Part shown: one piece after another, positions 36,023-43,917 of the stretch | How the letters are laid out: the number at the start of each line of letters is the position of its first letter | Position numbering within the stretch: the first letter of the stretch is position 1 | NCBI GenBank assembly: GCA_027118455.1 | Contig: JAJAYZ010000027.1 | Location: forward strand, 1 to 55,411 | DNA length: 55,411 nucleotides | Direction: 5' to 3' | Origin: Actinomycetes bacterium | GTDB lineage: Bacteria; Actinomycetota; Actinomycetes; JAHEKZ01 | Made by a program: the position numbers and the translations under genes | The notes under the pieces: generated by a model | What the model saw: only the letters and a program-made list of their open reading frames with translations | Databases searched by the model: none | Told to the model about the DNA's origin: nothing

Positions 36023-36741
36023 CCTGGGACTCTACGGCCGCTGCGCTGCAAACGCATTGGCGACCATGCCCTAGGTACGTGGCTTGCCATTGACGGCACT
36101 GACTGCACTCCTGCTTGACGCGGTCAAGGGCGAACACTTGCGTGTTCGCTGCAGTCCAGGTCACGAGGTCGGTGATCTTCGACGTGGTGACCTTGCGCGC
36201 CAAGGCAACGGCCTCGTCGCCGCCTTGCTGACTACCGAAAGAAGGGATCGGCACGCCACGGCTGAGGTAGCTCATATCGGACTCACTGAATTGGTCCGCC
36301 GCCGCCAAGGTCGGAGACCGTTCCCATGTGCACGGGGCAGCCCGTCGGCGATCAGCACCGCGTCATCGACCAGCACCGCGTCATCGACCAGCACCGCGTC
36401 ATGCACGGACTTGGACGAGGCCAGCGCCTTAAATACTTCCACGGTCAGCCCCACCCAGCCGGCCGACTAGCCGCACCGCCACATTGCCCGCGTGCGCCAC
36501 CGCCCCGGTCCCGTCGGCTGCGACAGGCAACCTGGACGCCCACGTCGTATGCTGCAGCCGAGAAGTGCCGTCCGAAACGGTGAACTGAAGCCTCGTTAAG
36601 TCCAATATCTCGTTGCGCGACAGGCACTCTTACGCGGCACGTTCTGCCATTGGTGTGCTGGAGCGTCATGATCGAAGAACGCGCCCGAGAAGCTCGGCCG
36701 GCCACCCTGGGGCGCGTCGGCAACGGATTGAGGAGTGTGCA
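36023..36741. other. 719-bp stretch without a confident gene
   Basis: On the minus strand, about 36330-36060 reads as an open frame with protein-like composition (QFSESDMSYLSRGVPIPSFG and SKITDLVTWTAANTQVFALD), preceded by the 18-bp repeats; it could be a remnant of a gene but matches nothing I know. 36480-36741 holds nothing recognisable apart from the ribosome site of the next gene. Confidence 0.4.
36350..36403 (+). repeat. Three tandem copies of an 18-bp unit
   Basis: The unit GACCAGCACCGCGTCATC is repeated three times with single-base changes at the ends. On the minus strand it would encode repeated DAVLVD hexapeptides. Confidence 0.85.
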
Positions 36742-38004
36742 GTGGGCAGCTGGCACGCGCGCGACCTCGTCGCGGCGGATCTCGAGGCGCTGATCCGGCT
36801 CGATGACGAATCATCTACGACTCGGCAACCACCGGTGTTTACCTTGGCCGATGTCGTCGCGGCCTTGGGCAGCCACCCCGCCGTCGTCGCGGTCGCGGAC
36901 GGGCAGTTGATCGGCGCGGCCGTGAGCCGGGTCGATGCCGACCGGGCATGGGTGCTAAGGCTGAGTCTGGCACCGGCCTGGCGAGGCCACGGCCTGGGCA
37001 GCGACCTGCTCGCCGCCCTCGAACAGCGACTGCTCACCCTCGGCGTGTCTCGGATCGGAGCGCTGCTGCCGGCCGGAGAAACTGGTAGCACCGCGTTCGA
37101 CAACTCCGGGTTCGCCGCCCGCGAGGGCGTTAGCTACTTCGAGAAGTCTGAACTGACCTCACCGGCGTCGGCGCGGCTGCTGAACGAGCTCGGTGCGGCC
37201 GTGCCGAACGCCCGGCTCTGGTACGAGATCGCCGGGATGACCGTAGAGAAGGACGTCATCGAACGAACCCTCATCCTGCCACTGTCCCATCCGGACACAG
37301 CGGCGGACTACGGTGTCGACCCGCCCCGAGCGGTCATCCTGTTCGGGCCGCCCGGCACCGGCAAGACCACATTCGCCCGCGCCGTCGCCGGCCGGCTCGG
37401 CTGGCCGTTTCTGGAATTGTTTCCCTCGCGGCTCGGCGCCGCTGCCGGCATCGCCTCGGGACTCAACCAGGCCTTCGCCGACATCGCCGCGCTCGAACAC
37501 GTGGTTGTCTTTATCGACGAGGTCGAAGAGATCGCCTCCGCCCGCACGCTGGCTGACACCGACGTCGGGGTGGTCAACGAACTGCTCAAAGGGCTGGTGT
37601 CGTTCCGCGCGCAAGCGGGGCGGCTCTTCATCTGCGCGACGAACTCCGTCCGCACCCTCGATCCCGCATTCTTGCGACACGGCCGGTTTGACTACGTCCT
37701 GCCGATCGGGCCCCCCGACACCGACGCGCGCCGCGCACTATGGGCTACCTATGGCACAGTGACCGAACCTGGCGTGGCCCTGGGGGACCTCGCCGACGCC
37801 AGCGCCGGATTCACCCCGGCCGACATCCGCCACGCCGCTCAACGGGTTGCCCAGCGGCGACTGGAGGTCGCGCTATCCAGCGGTACGGCGCAGGGTGTCA
37901 CCACCTCCGACTATCTGGCACAGATAACGGCTACCCGCCCCACCCTCACATCAGAGGCGATCGCCGAGTTCGAGGAGGACACCGAAGCCCATGCACGGGT
38001 CTGA
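36742..38004 (+). CDS. GNAT-AAA+ ATPase fusion protein
   Basis: 420 aa. Residues 1 to about 145 are a GNAT acetyltransferase domain with RLSLAPAWRGHGLGSDLLAA as the acetyl-CoA loop. Residues about 170-420 are an AAA+ ATPase: Walker A GPPGTGKT at 202-209, Walker B VVVFIDEVEEIA with Asp259-Glu260, sensor 1 LFICATNSVRTLDPAFLRHG with the Arg finger region GRFDYVLP, and a C-terminal lid. The ATPase resembles the CDC48/FtsH branch. Similar two-domain proteins are known in actinomycetes but have no established role; ATP-driven remodelling coupled to acetylation is only a guess. GTG 36742 has GAGGAG upstream. It is the largest intact gene inside the bracketed segment. Confidence 0.88.
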   Translation: MGSWHARDLVAADLEALIRLDDESSTTRQPPVFTLADVVAALGSHPAVVAVADGQLIGAAVSRVDADRAWVLRLSLAPAWRGHGLGSDLLAALEQRLLTLGVSRIGALLPAGETGSTAFDNSGFAAREGVSYFEKSELTSPASARLLNELGAAVPNARLWYEIAGMTVEKDVIERTLILPLSHPDTAADYGVDPPRAVILFGPPGTGKTTFARAVAGRLGWPFLELFPSRLGAAAGIASGLNQAFADIAALEHVVVFIDEVEEIASARTLADTDVGVVNELLKGLVSFRAQAGRLFICATNSVRTLDPAFLRHGRFDYVLPIGPPDTDARRALWATYGTVTEPGVALGDLADASAGFTPADIRHAAQRVAQRRLEVALSSGTAQGVTTSDYLAQITATRPTLTSEAIAEFEEDTEAHARV

Positions 38005-38022
38005 TCCAAGCCACACCTCAGG

Positions 38023-38028
38023 TACGGT
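38023..38028 (+). promoter_or_regulatory. -10 element of the VOC pseudogene
   Basis: TACGGT, 7 nt before GTG 38036. Confidence 0.45.
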
Positions 38029-38035
38029 CGTCGGC

Positions 38036-38434
38036 GTGAGCACTCGTGCTTACCCGTTCCTGATGTTTCAAGGCGGTGTGGCCCGTGAGGCGATCGAGTG
38101 CTAGGTGTCCCTCTTCGATGACGGAGAGGTCGTTTCATTGACGGAGTACGGCGCGGACGGTCCGGGTCCTGAAGGCTCGGTGCAGCGCGCGTGTTTCCCG
38201 CTGGCCGGGCAGAACTGCTTCGCATCGGACAGCTTCATCACGCACGAGTTTGGATTCACCCCGTCACTGTCCATGTAGATCGAGACCGAGTCAGAGGCCC
38301 AGCTCGACGGCCTGTTCGCCGCAATGGCCGAAGGTGCACAGGTATTCATGCCGCTGGGCGACTACGGCTTCAGTGAACGCTTCGGGTGGCTCAACGACCG
38401 GTTTGGCGTTTCCTGGCAGCTCAATCTTTCCTGA
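38036..38434 (+). pseudogene. PhnB-like VOC protein with two in-frame TAG codons
   Basis: The frame from GTG 38036 to TGA 38432-38434 is continuous (132 codons) except for TAG at 38102-38104 and TAG at 38276-38278. It reads STRAYPFLMFQGGVAREAIE, C-stop-VSLFDDGEVVSL, then SVQRACFPLAGQN and FGFTPSLSM-stop-IETES, and ends DYGFSERFGWLNDRFGVSWQ. This is the PhnB / 3-demethylubiquinone-like VOC family. Relatives have an aromatic residue (usually FYVSLF and a Phe/Tyr before the E-S-E block) where the TAGs stand. There is no frameshift and the promoter is intact, so it is a recent pseudogene or, less likely, a read-through gene. Confidence 0.85.
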
Positions 38435-38458
38435 CCCCCGGTCATGCTCGTCGGCAAC

Positions 38459-38749
38459 GCGACGTGTCGGCTTCCGCTTCAACGTCTGACGAGGTTCGTC
38501 CCAGGGCTCTGACCTGTGCCTTTGCCCCGTTCAAGATCAGGAAGTCCGCATTTAGTCCGCAAGAAATCGCATCGGGTCGCTCGGTCAACGCTGGGAGACG
38601 TGCGCCGGGTCTCTCGCCCACGCGCATGTGCAGTGCCTTCGTCCGCCGCAGTCCCGACGCGTCCGTGCCTGTTCTCACGCCAGCCTCGGCGCAACTGGTC
38701 GCCCACTACGACGCCCGGCGCGAACCGCAGCGCAACCAGTCCGACAGGG
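38459..38749 (+). repeat. Right copy of 291-bp direct repeat, with ychF tail remnant
   Basis: It begins with a remnant of the last ychF codons (one base shorter, so out of frame), including TTCCGCTTCAACGTCTGAC over the former stop, and matches 32296-32586 in the same orientation. It contains GCGGACT-AAAT-GCGGACT on the minus strand, which could be a recombinase-type direct repeat but is unproven. 38750-38926 shows no gene. Confidence 0.85.
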
Positions 38750-38926
38750 AAAGAACCAGTTTTTCCGAGTGCGATTCTTTGGGGTCTCGCGCGCAACCGG
38801 AGGAGATTTCTCGTTACCATCGCTGGTCGGTGCCGCTACAAGTCGTCCGGGTGACGGATCTTGAGAATGCGGCGAGAAGCCACACCCACGAACACAGTGG
38901 GACAGTCGTGACGAGGGGTGGCCGGG

Positions 38927-39472
38927 ATGCCAGTTGATCCGGCAGTGCGTGCGGCAACCCATGCGGATGTTGGGTCGATCCTGCAGATCTACGCACCATA
39001 TGTCGCAGGCACCTCGATCTCATTTGAATGCAATGTCCCATCCCCCGAGGAGATGGGGCGTCGAATAGCCGCTGAGCCCCGACTGCCTTGGTTGGTTGCG
39101 GAGACGCCCTCCGAGGTTCTCGGGTACGCGTACGCCTATCCGCACGCTGATCGTGCTGCCTATAGATGGACAGTCAACTGCTCGGTTTATGTGGGCGCGG
39201 AGCGGCAACGAAGTGGCATCGGTCGGCTTCTGTATGTCCGCCTGCTCGACGAGTTGCGAGAGCTGGGGTACGTCTGCGCCGTCGCTCGTATCACCCTCCC
39301 CAATCAACCGAGTGTCCGACTTCACGAGAGCGTCGGATTCACACCTGCCGGCAAACTCAAGGGTGTCGGATTCAAGGGAGGCAAGTGGCACGATGTGGGT
39401 TTGTGGGAACTCCACCTTGCAACCCACCCGGCGGTGCCGCGCGAGCCCACCTCTTGGGCACCTCCGGGCTAG
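38927..39472 (+). CDS. Phosphinothricin-type GNAT N-acetyltransferase
   Basis: 181 aa. Strong match in layout to the Pat/Bar/YncA family: VRAATHADVGSILQIYAPYV, SISFECNVPSPEEM, GYAYAYPHADRAAYRWTVNC, the acetyl-CoA loop AERQRSGIGRLLYVRLLDEL, and LHESVGFTPAGKLKGVGFK near the end. Family members acetylate L-amino acid analogues such as phosphinothricin or methionine derivatives; resistance cannot be claimed from sequence. ATG 38927 is preferred; GTG 38918 is possible. Confidence 0.88.
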   Translation: MPVDPAVRAATHADVGSILQIYAPYVAGTSISFECNVPSPEEMGRRIAAEPRLPWLVAETPSEVLGYAYAYPHADRAAYRWTVNCSVYVGAERQRSGIGRLLYVRLLDELRELGYVCAVARITLPNQPSVRLHESVGFTPAGKLKGVGFKGGKWHDVGLWELHLATHPAVPREPTSWAPPG

Positions 39473-39473
39473 T

Positions 39474-39683
39474 TTTCCGGGGCCGGGTGTCGACGGCGAG
39501 CAGTTCGATAGCTCCGGCGGCAGCGACAGCGGCCAATGGTTCGCGGAGGTGCGTTCCTGGATGCTCGACCTCCTACCCCAAGCCGAGGATGCCGTGGTTG
39601 TCGGTGCCGGACACCTTCTCGCGTCCTCGCACACCAAGGAGGTGGCAACGATCCTGACCGACTTCCTCCACCGATATTCGTGA
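39474..39683 (+). pseudogene. C-terminal fragment of an alpha/beta hydrolase
   Basis: A frame ending at TGA 39681-39683 encodes SWMLDLLPQAEDAVVVGAGH followed by LLASSHTKEVATILTDFL, which looks like the last 40-50 residues of an alpha/beta hydrolase, including the catalytic His region (GAGHLL). There is no start or N-terminal domain, because the acetyltransferase gene occupies the upstream DNA. The remaining 39684-39877 shows no gene. Confidence 0.55.
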
Positions 39684-39877
39684 GAGTCGTCGCCACGCAC
39701 ACCGCGACCAAGCCCGGGATACCTCGGTGTACGCCTTGGTCACGATCTGCCACGTGCCCCCCGCAGCAGACGAGCGGGTAGGGCGCGTGAGCCGGCCCTT
39801 GAAGGGGGTGGTGCTTCGCATCGGGTTGCAGGATTCTGGGGGGCGGCAAACACTCTCTGGAAGGGTAAGGAGCAGTC

Positions 39878-40072
39878 ATGGTTCTGGGAATCGGCGGTTT
39901 CAGTGGTGGCGGCAAAGGCGGCCCGGTCTACGAGATCGAGGTGAATGAGGGCTCGGTCAACATGCGTCACTTCGCTAAGGCGGCCAACGAGCGTGCGTCC
40001 AATGGCTACCGCATGGCTCACGTGTACAGCCAGGACCGCAACACGATCGTCGTGTGGGAGCGCACCGGCTAA
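39878..40072 (+). CDS. DUF4177-like small protein
   Basis: 64 aa. A Gly-rich start (GIGGFSGGGKGG), then PVYEIEVNEG, a helix MRHFAKAANERASNGYRMAH and a final strand RNTIVVWERTG. The strand-helix-strand layout with an NERASNGYRM core resembles DUF4177, whose function is unknown. ATG 39878 is preceded by AAGGAG with 5-nt spacing. Confidence 0.7.
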   Translation: MVLGIGGFSGGGKGGPVYEIEVNEGSVNMRHFAKAANERASNGYRMAHVYSQDRNTIVVWERTG

Positions 40073-40110
40073 CTCCCTCGTTCGGCGGATTCCTTTCCGT
40101 CGTCGCCGTC

Positions 40111-40116
40111 TACAGT
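40111..40116 (+). promoter_or_regulatory. -10 element for the gene at 40123
   Basis: TACAGT ends 6 nt before ATG 40123. Confidence 0.5.
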
Positions 40117-40122
40117 GAATGT

Positions 40123-40548
40123 ATGAAGATGACGACGGCTGTTGTTGCCGCAGTCGCTGCCGCCGGGCTGGTGCTCGGCTCCCTTGGCATGGCATCGGCG
40201 GAGTCAAGCGACGCCCACTCACATGCGTCACCCGGGCAGATCGGGGAGAACCGCGACCTTGCGCCGCAGCGCGCCGGAGCTGGCCTTCCCAAGTTGCTCG
40301 GGATCGTCAACGACGACCGGGACATCGAGATCAGTAATCGGACGCCGATCCCTGGCCGCTACAAGATCGTGGTGCGTGACTCCACGAGGGGGCACAACTG
40401 GCATCTGTATGGAAACGGAAAGTCGATCTCAACGACAGTTCGCGGCACGGGTCGATGGGTGTTCAAGATCCGGCTGCCGGCTGGCAACTACCGGGTGGTC
40501 TGCGACCCGCACTTCGACGACATGGAGTTCGATCTCATCGTCCGCTGA
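40123..40548 (+). CDS. Secreted cupredoxin-like protein
   Basis: 141 aa. Signal peptide of about 27 residues ending MASA. The mature part begins His-rich (SSDAHSHASP). The last ~80 residues look like a beta sandwich: PGRYKIVVRDSTRGHNWHLY, then WVFKIRLPAGNYRVVCDPHF ending DDMEF. His, Cys, His and Met are placed as in a type 1 copper site, with C-x2-H-x3-M (plastocyanins have C-x2-H-x4-M). A copper or other redox role is inferred. Leaderless promoter spacing supports the ATG. Confidence 0.7.
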   Translation: MKMTTAVVAAVAAAGLVLGSLGMASAESSDAHSHASPGQIGENRDLAPQRAGAGLPKLLGIVNDDRDIEISNRTPIPGRYKIVVRDSTRGHNWHLYGNGKSISTTVRGTGRWVFKIRLPAGNYRVVCDPHFDDMEFDLIVR

Positions 40549-40566
40549 CCAGGAGGCACAAAGCCG

Positions 40567-40851
40567 TCAGGGAGCGTGTGTCTCGATCCGGTGAGCCAGC
40601 TCGATATCGAGTTGGGTGATACCACCGGCTGAGTGCGTCGACAGAGTCAGGTTCACCGTGCGCCATCGGATGTCGATGTCCGGGTGGTGGTTCATCTCCT
40701 CAGCGTCGATGGCAAGTGACGCGACAGCAGCGATGGCTTCGGGGAAGCTCGGAAAGTCGATGCTTCGGTGCAGGCTCGTGCCGTCGCTGGACCAACTGGG
40801 AAGCTCGCTGAGCTGACGGTCAACCTCTGCGGGTTCAAGAATCCGGCTCAT
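40567..40851 (-). CDS. Pterin-4a-carbinolamine dehydratase
   Basis: 94 aa. The family motif is present: EEMNHHPDIDIRWRTVNLTL followed by STHSAGGITQLD, with the catalytic His pair and downstream Trp/Asp. It dehydrates 4a-hydroxytetrahydropterin; in bacteria without pterin hydroxylases it may serve molybdopterin or other pterin metabolism. Its ATG overlaps the sdhB stop (ATGA), so it is translated as the last gene of the sdhCAB operon. Confidence 0.93.
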   Translation of the reverse strand: MSRILEPAEVDRQLSELPSWSSDGTSLHRSIDFPSFPEAIAAVASLAIDAEEMNHHPDIDIRWRTVNLTLSTHSAGGITQLDIELAHRIETHAP

Positions 40852-41993
40852 GGGTGGTGGTCCTCTCCAGCGAATTGACGAAGACGCGGGTTGTCCGGCC
40901 AGAAGCGCCGGGCGTTCTCAACGGCTTCGACGGTGGCCGTCGCGCGCTCCTGGGAGTCGTAGACCCGCGCGAGGGTAACCCAGGCATCGGACCGCTCCTG
41001 GGCACTGCGATGCCAACTCAACGATACACGCGCCTCTTCGGCCGCCTGATCAAGACGGCCGGCCTCGACGTGGTCGAGGGCCTCGAGTCGGGCCAGCACA
41101 GTGCCGGTGCTCGCCACAGCCTTGGCTTGCTGCATGGCATCGGCCACCTGGTCAGCCACTGTCGCGTACTCGACGTCGCCGTCTTCCACCGACCGGAGCA
41201 GGCTCCAGGCACGCTCCGCTTGCTCGTTCATCACTACCTTTGACTTCGAACGGGCGCGCAGAACCCGGAAGAGTCCGAAGGCAGGGTCGTACTTGGTGTC
41301 GACGACTCGTTCCTTCATCGGAATGATTGCGTTGTCGGTGATGTGAATGCCCTCTGGGCAGACCTCGGTGCAGCACTTGGTGATGTTGCAGTAGCCGAGA
41401 CCGTGCTCCTCTTGCGCCGAACGCTTGCGCTCGAGCGTGTCGAGTGGATGCATATCGAGCTCGGCGATCCGGATGAAGAACCGTGGACCGGCAAAGACCG
41501 GCTTGTTCTCCTCATGGTCGCGAATGACGTGGCAGGTGTCTTGGCAAAGGAAGCACTCGATGCATTTGCGGAACTCCTGGCTGCGCTCCACGTCGATCTG
41601 CTGCATGCGGTATTCACCTGGCTTAAGCCCAGGAGGGGGAGTGAACGACGGAACCTCACGCGCCTTCTGGTAGTTGAACGACACGTCGGTGACGAGGTCG
41701 CGAATGACGGGGAACGCACGAAGGGGTGTGACAGTGACCGTCTCGCTCTCGTCGAAGGTGTTCATTCGAGTCATGCACATCAGCCGCGGCCGGCCGTTGA
41801 TCTCGGCGCTGCACGACCCACACTTGCCTGCCTTGCAGTTCCATCGGACGGCGAGGTCTTGAGCTTGGGTTGCCTGGATGCGGTGGATGACGTCGAGGAC
41901 GACCTCGCCTTCGTTAACGTCGACCTCGAAGTCGTGCAGCTCACCGTCCTCGTTCATCCCTCGCCAGACTCGGAACTTCGCGTTATACCCCAT
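40848..41993 (-). CDS. sdhB: Succinate dehydrogenase iron-sulfur subunit with C-terminal TPR-like extension
   Basis: 381 aa, about 130 longer than usual. Residues 1-100 are a 2Fe-2S ferredoxin domain with Cys53, Cys58, Cys61 and Cys73 (NCKAGKCGSCSAEINGR). Residues 130-235 carry the second cluster domain (FRKCIECFLCQDTCHVIRD and CNITKCCTEVCPEGI). From about residue 250 the protein continues as helices with TPR-like spacing (AGRLDQAAEEARVSLSW, then SDAWVTLARVYDSQERATAT and ARRFWPDNPRLR). The core passes electrons from FAD in SdhA to the membrane subunit; the role of the tail is unknown. The start overlaps the sdhA stop by one base. The type matches the Rv0247c-0249c complex. Confidence 0.93.
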   Translation of the reverse strand: MGYNAKFRVWRGMNEDGELHDFEVDVNEGEVVLDVIHRIQATQAQDLAVRWNCKAGKCGSCSAEINGRPRLMCMTRMNTFDESETVTVTPLRAFPVIRDLVTDVSFNYQKAREVPSFTPPPGLKPGEYRMQQIDVERSQEFRKCIECFLCQDTCHVIRDHEENKPVFAGPRFFIRIAELDMHPLDTLERKRSAQEEHGLGYCNITKCCTEVCPEGIHITDNAIIPMKERVVDTKYDPAFGLFRVLRARSKSKVVMNEQAERAWSLLRSVEDGDVEYATVADQVADAMQQAKAVASTGTVLARLEALDHVEAGRLDQAAEEARVSLSWHRSAQERSDAWVTLARVYDSQERATATVEAVENARRFWPDNPRLRQFAGEDHHP

Positions 41994-43888
41994 CAGGCAC
42001 CACCCTCCGGTAGAGCGGTGAGCTCGTCCTCGTTCATGTACTTGTCCAGTTCATCGCGGTCAAACAACTCAAGTAGCTCGGTCGGCATGATCGGAAGGGG
42101 CTGCTTGTCGACGGACACTTGGTCGCCCTCCGCGCGGCAGATCAGGTTGACCTGACGCCACCCAGCATCCATCAGCGGGTAGTCCTCACGGGTATGGCCG
42201 CCGCGTGACTCTTCGCGCATGAGCGCGGCGCGAGCAACGCACTCGGAGACGAGCAGCATGTTTTCGAGGTCGAGCGCCAGGTGCCAGCCGGGGTTGAACT
42301 GCCGGTGCCCTTCGACGGTGACGCCGGCAGCCCGGCTCTTGAGGGCGGCGAGCTGCTCGAGAGCATCCTCCATCTCTTCACGTCGCCGGATAATCCCGAC
42401 CATATCGTTCATTGTCATCTGTAGCTCGGTGTGAATGGTGTAAGGGTTCTCGGTGCCATCACCGGCGAACGGAGCCACAGCCTCATCTGCAGCTCGGTCA
42501 ATGTCTGACCCACCGACACCAGGCCGGTCGCTGCCCAGCTGGTCGAGATACCCAGCTGCGCCAGCTCCGGCACGGCGGCCGAAGACGAGCAGGTCGGAGA
42601 GCGAGTTCCCGCCGAGTCGGTTGGAGCCGTGCATTCCACCAGCCACTTCTCCTGCCGCAAACAGACCTGGGACGCCGACGGCAGCCCCGGTGTCTGGCTC
42701 AACCTCGACGCCACCCATCACGTAGTGACAGGTGGGTCCGACCTCCATCGCCTCTGTGGTGATGTCGACACCAGCGAGCTCTTTGAACTGGTGGTACATC
42801 GACGGCAACTTCTTGCGGATCGTCTCGGCGGGCAGGCGACTTGCCACATCGAGGAAGACGCCGCCGTGGGGTGAGCCTCGACCGGCCTTGACCTCGGAGA
42901 TGATGGCGCGTGCCACCTCGTCGCGGGGGAGGAGCTCAGGTGGACGCCGGTTGTTGTCGGGATCGGTGTACCAACGGTCGCCCTCCGCCTCGTCGTTGGC
43001 GTACTTGGTCCGGAACACGTCAGGGACGTAGTCGAACATGAAGCGCTGGCCGCCGGCGTTCTTCAGGACGCCACCGTCACCACGTACCGACTCGGTGACG
43101 AGGATTCCCTTAACGCTCGGAGGCCACACCATGCCCGTCGGGTGGAACTGGATGAACTCCATGTTGACCAGTGAACCCCCGGCTTTCAACGCCAGGGCGT
43201 GACCATCGCCGGTGTACTCCCACGAGTTGCTGGTGACCTTGAACGACTTACCGATCCCGCCAGTCGCCAGAACCACAGCCGGCGCGTCGAAGACGACGAA
43301 GCGTCCGGACTCACGCCAGTACCCGAAGGCGCCAGCGACACGTTCGCCGTCTTTGAGGATCTCGGTCATGGTGCACTCGGCAAAGACGCGGAGCCTGGCT
43401 TCGGGGTCGCCGAACTCTTGTTCGTCCTCTTGCTGCAGCGAGACGATCTTCTGCTGCAGGGTGCGGATCAGCTCAAGACCGGTGCGGTCACCGACGTGGG
43501 CGAGGCGTGGGTACTCGTGGCCACCGAAGTTACGCTGGCTGATCCGGCCGTCCGGGGTGCGCTCGAAGAGCGCCCCCCACGTCTCCAGCTCCCACACCCG
43601 CTGGGGTGCCTCCTTGGCGTGCAGCTCGGCCATCCGCCAGTGGTTGAGGAACTTCCCACCGCGCATCGTGTCGCGGAAATGCACCTGCCAACTGTCTTTG
43701 CTGTTGACGTTGCCCATCGATGCCGCGATACCGCCCTCAGCCATCACGGTGTGCGCCTTGCCGAAGAGCGACTTGCAGATGATGGCAGTGCGCTTGCCTT
43801 GTCGGCGAGCCTCGATGGCAGCCCGGAGCCCGGCACCGCCTGCACCGATCACGACGACGTCGTAGGAGTGTCGTTCGAGGTCGGTCAT
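41993..43888 (-). CDS. sdhA: Succinate dehydrogenase / fumarate reductase flavoprotein subunit
   Basis: 631 aa. The FAD dinucleotide fold is at the N-terminus (DVVVIGAGGAGLRAAIEAR), the covalent-FAD His region is GKAHTVMAEGGIAASMGN, and active-site segments are EFIQFHPTGMVWP, VTESVRGDGGVLKNAGG and GLFAAGEVAGGMHGSNRLGG. It oxidises succinate to fumarate, feeding both fumarases in this window. ATG 43888 begins TDLERHSYDVVVIG; upstream sequence in this frame is an antisense-like extension over sdhC and is not coding. Confidence 0.95.
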   Translation of the reverse strand: MTDLERHSYDVVVIGAGGAGLRAAIEARRQGKRTAIICKSLFGKAHTVMAEGGIAASMGNVNSKDSWQVHFRDTMRGGKFLNHWRMAELHAKEAPQRVWELETWGALFERTPDGRISQRNFGGHEYPRLAHVGDRTGLELIRTLQQKIVSLQQEDEQEFGDPEARLRVFAECTMTEILKDGERVAGAFGYWRESGRFVVFDAPAVVLATGGIGKSFKVTSNSWEYTGDGHALALKAGGSLVNMEFIQFHPTGMVWPPSVKGILVTESVRGDGGVLKNAGGQRFMFDYVPDVFRTKYANDEAEGDRWYTDPDNNRRPPELLPRDEVARAIISEVKAGRGSPHGGVFLDVASRLPAETIRKKLPSMYHQFKELAGVDITTEAMEVGPTCHYVMGGVEVEPDTGAAVGVPGLFAAGEVAGGMHGSNRLGGNSLSDLLVFGRRAGAGAAGYLDQLGSDRPGVGGSDIDRAADEAVAPFAGDGTENPYTIHTELQMTMNDMVGIIRRREEMEDALEQLAALKSRAAGVTVEGHRQFNPGWHLALDLENMLLVSECVARAALMREESRGGHTREDYPLMDAGWRQVNLICRAEGDQVSVDKQPLPIMPTELLELFDRDELDKYMNEDELTALPEGGA

Positions 43889-43917
43889 TCGACAAAGCCC
43901 TTCGCGGTAGGTGGAAT

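Noticed and set aside
36350..36403. Possible CRISPR array
   Set aside because: The repeats are 18 bp and directly adjacent with no spacers, and there are no cas genes.
36084..36470. Plus-strand open frame of 128 codons
   Set aside because: Its end is a Ser/Thr repeat created by the 18-bp units and the rest has no protein-like features.
32328..38458. Integrase or transposase inside the repeat-bracketed segment
   Set aside because: Searched in all frames by eye for tyrosine, serine or DDE recombinase motifs and found none.
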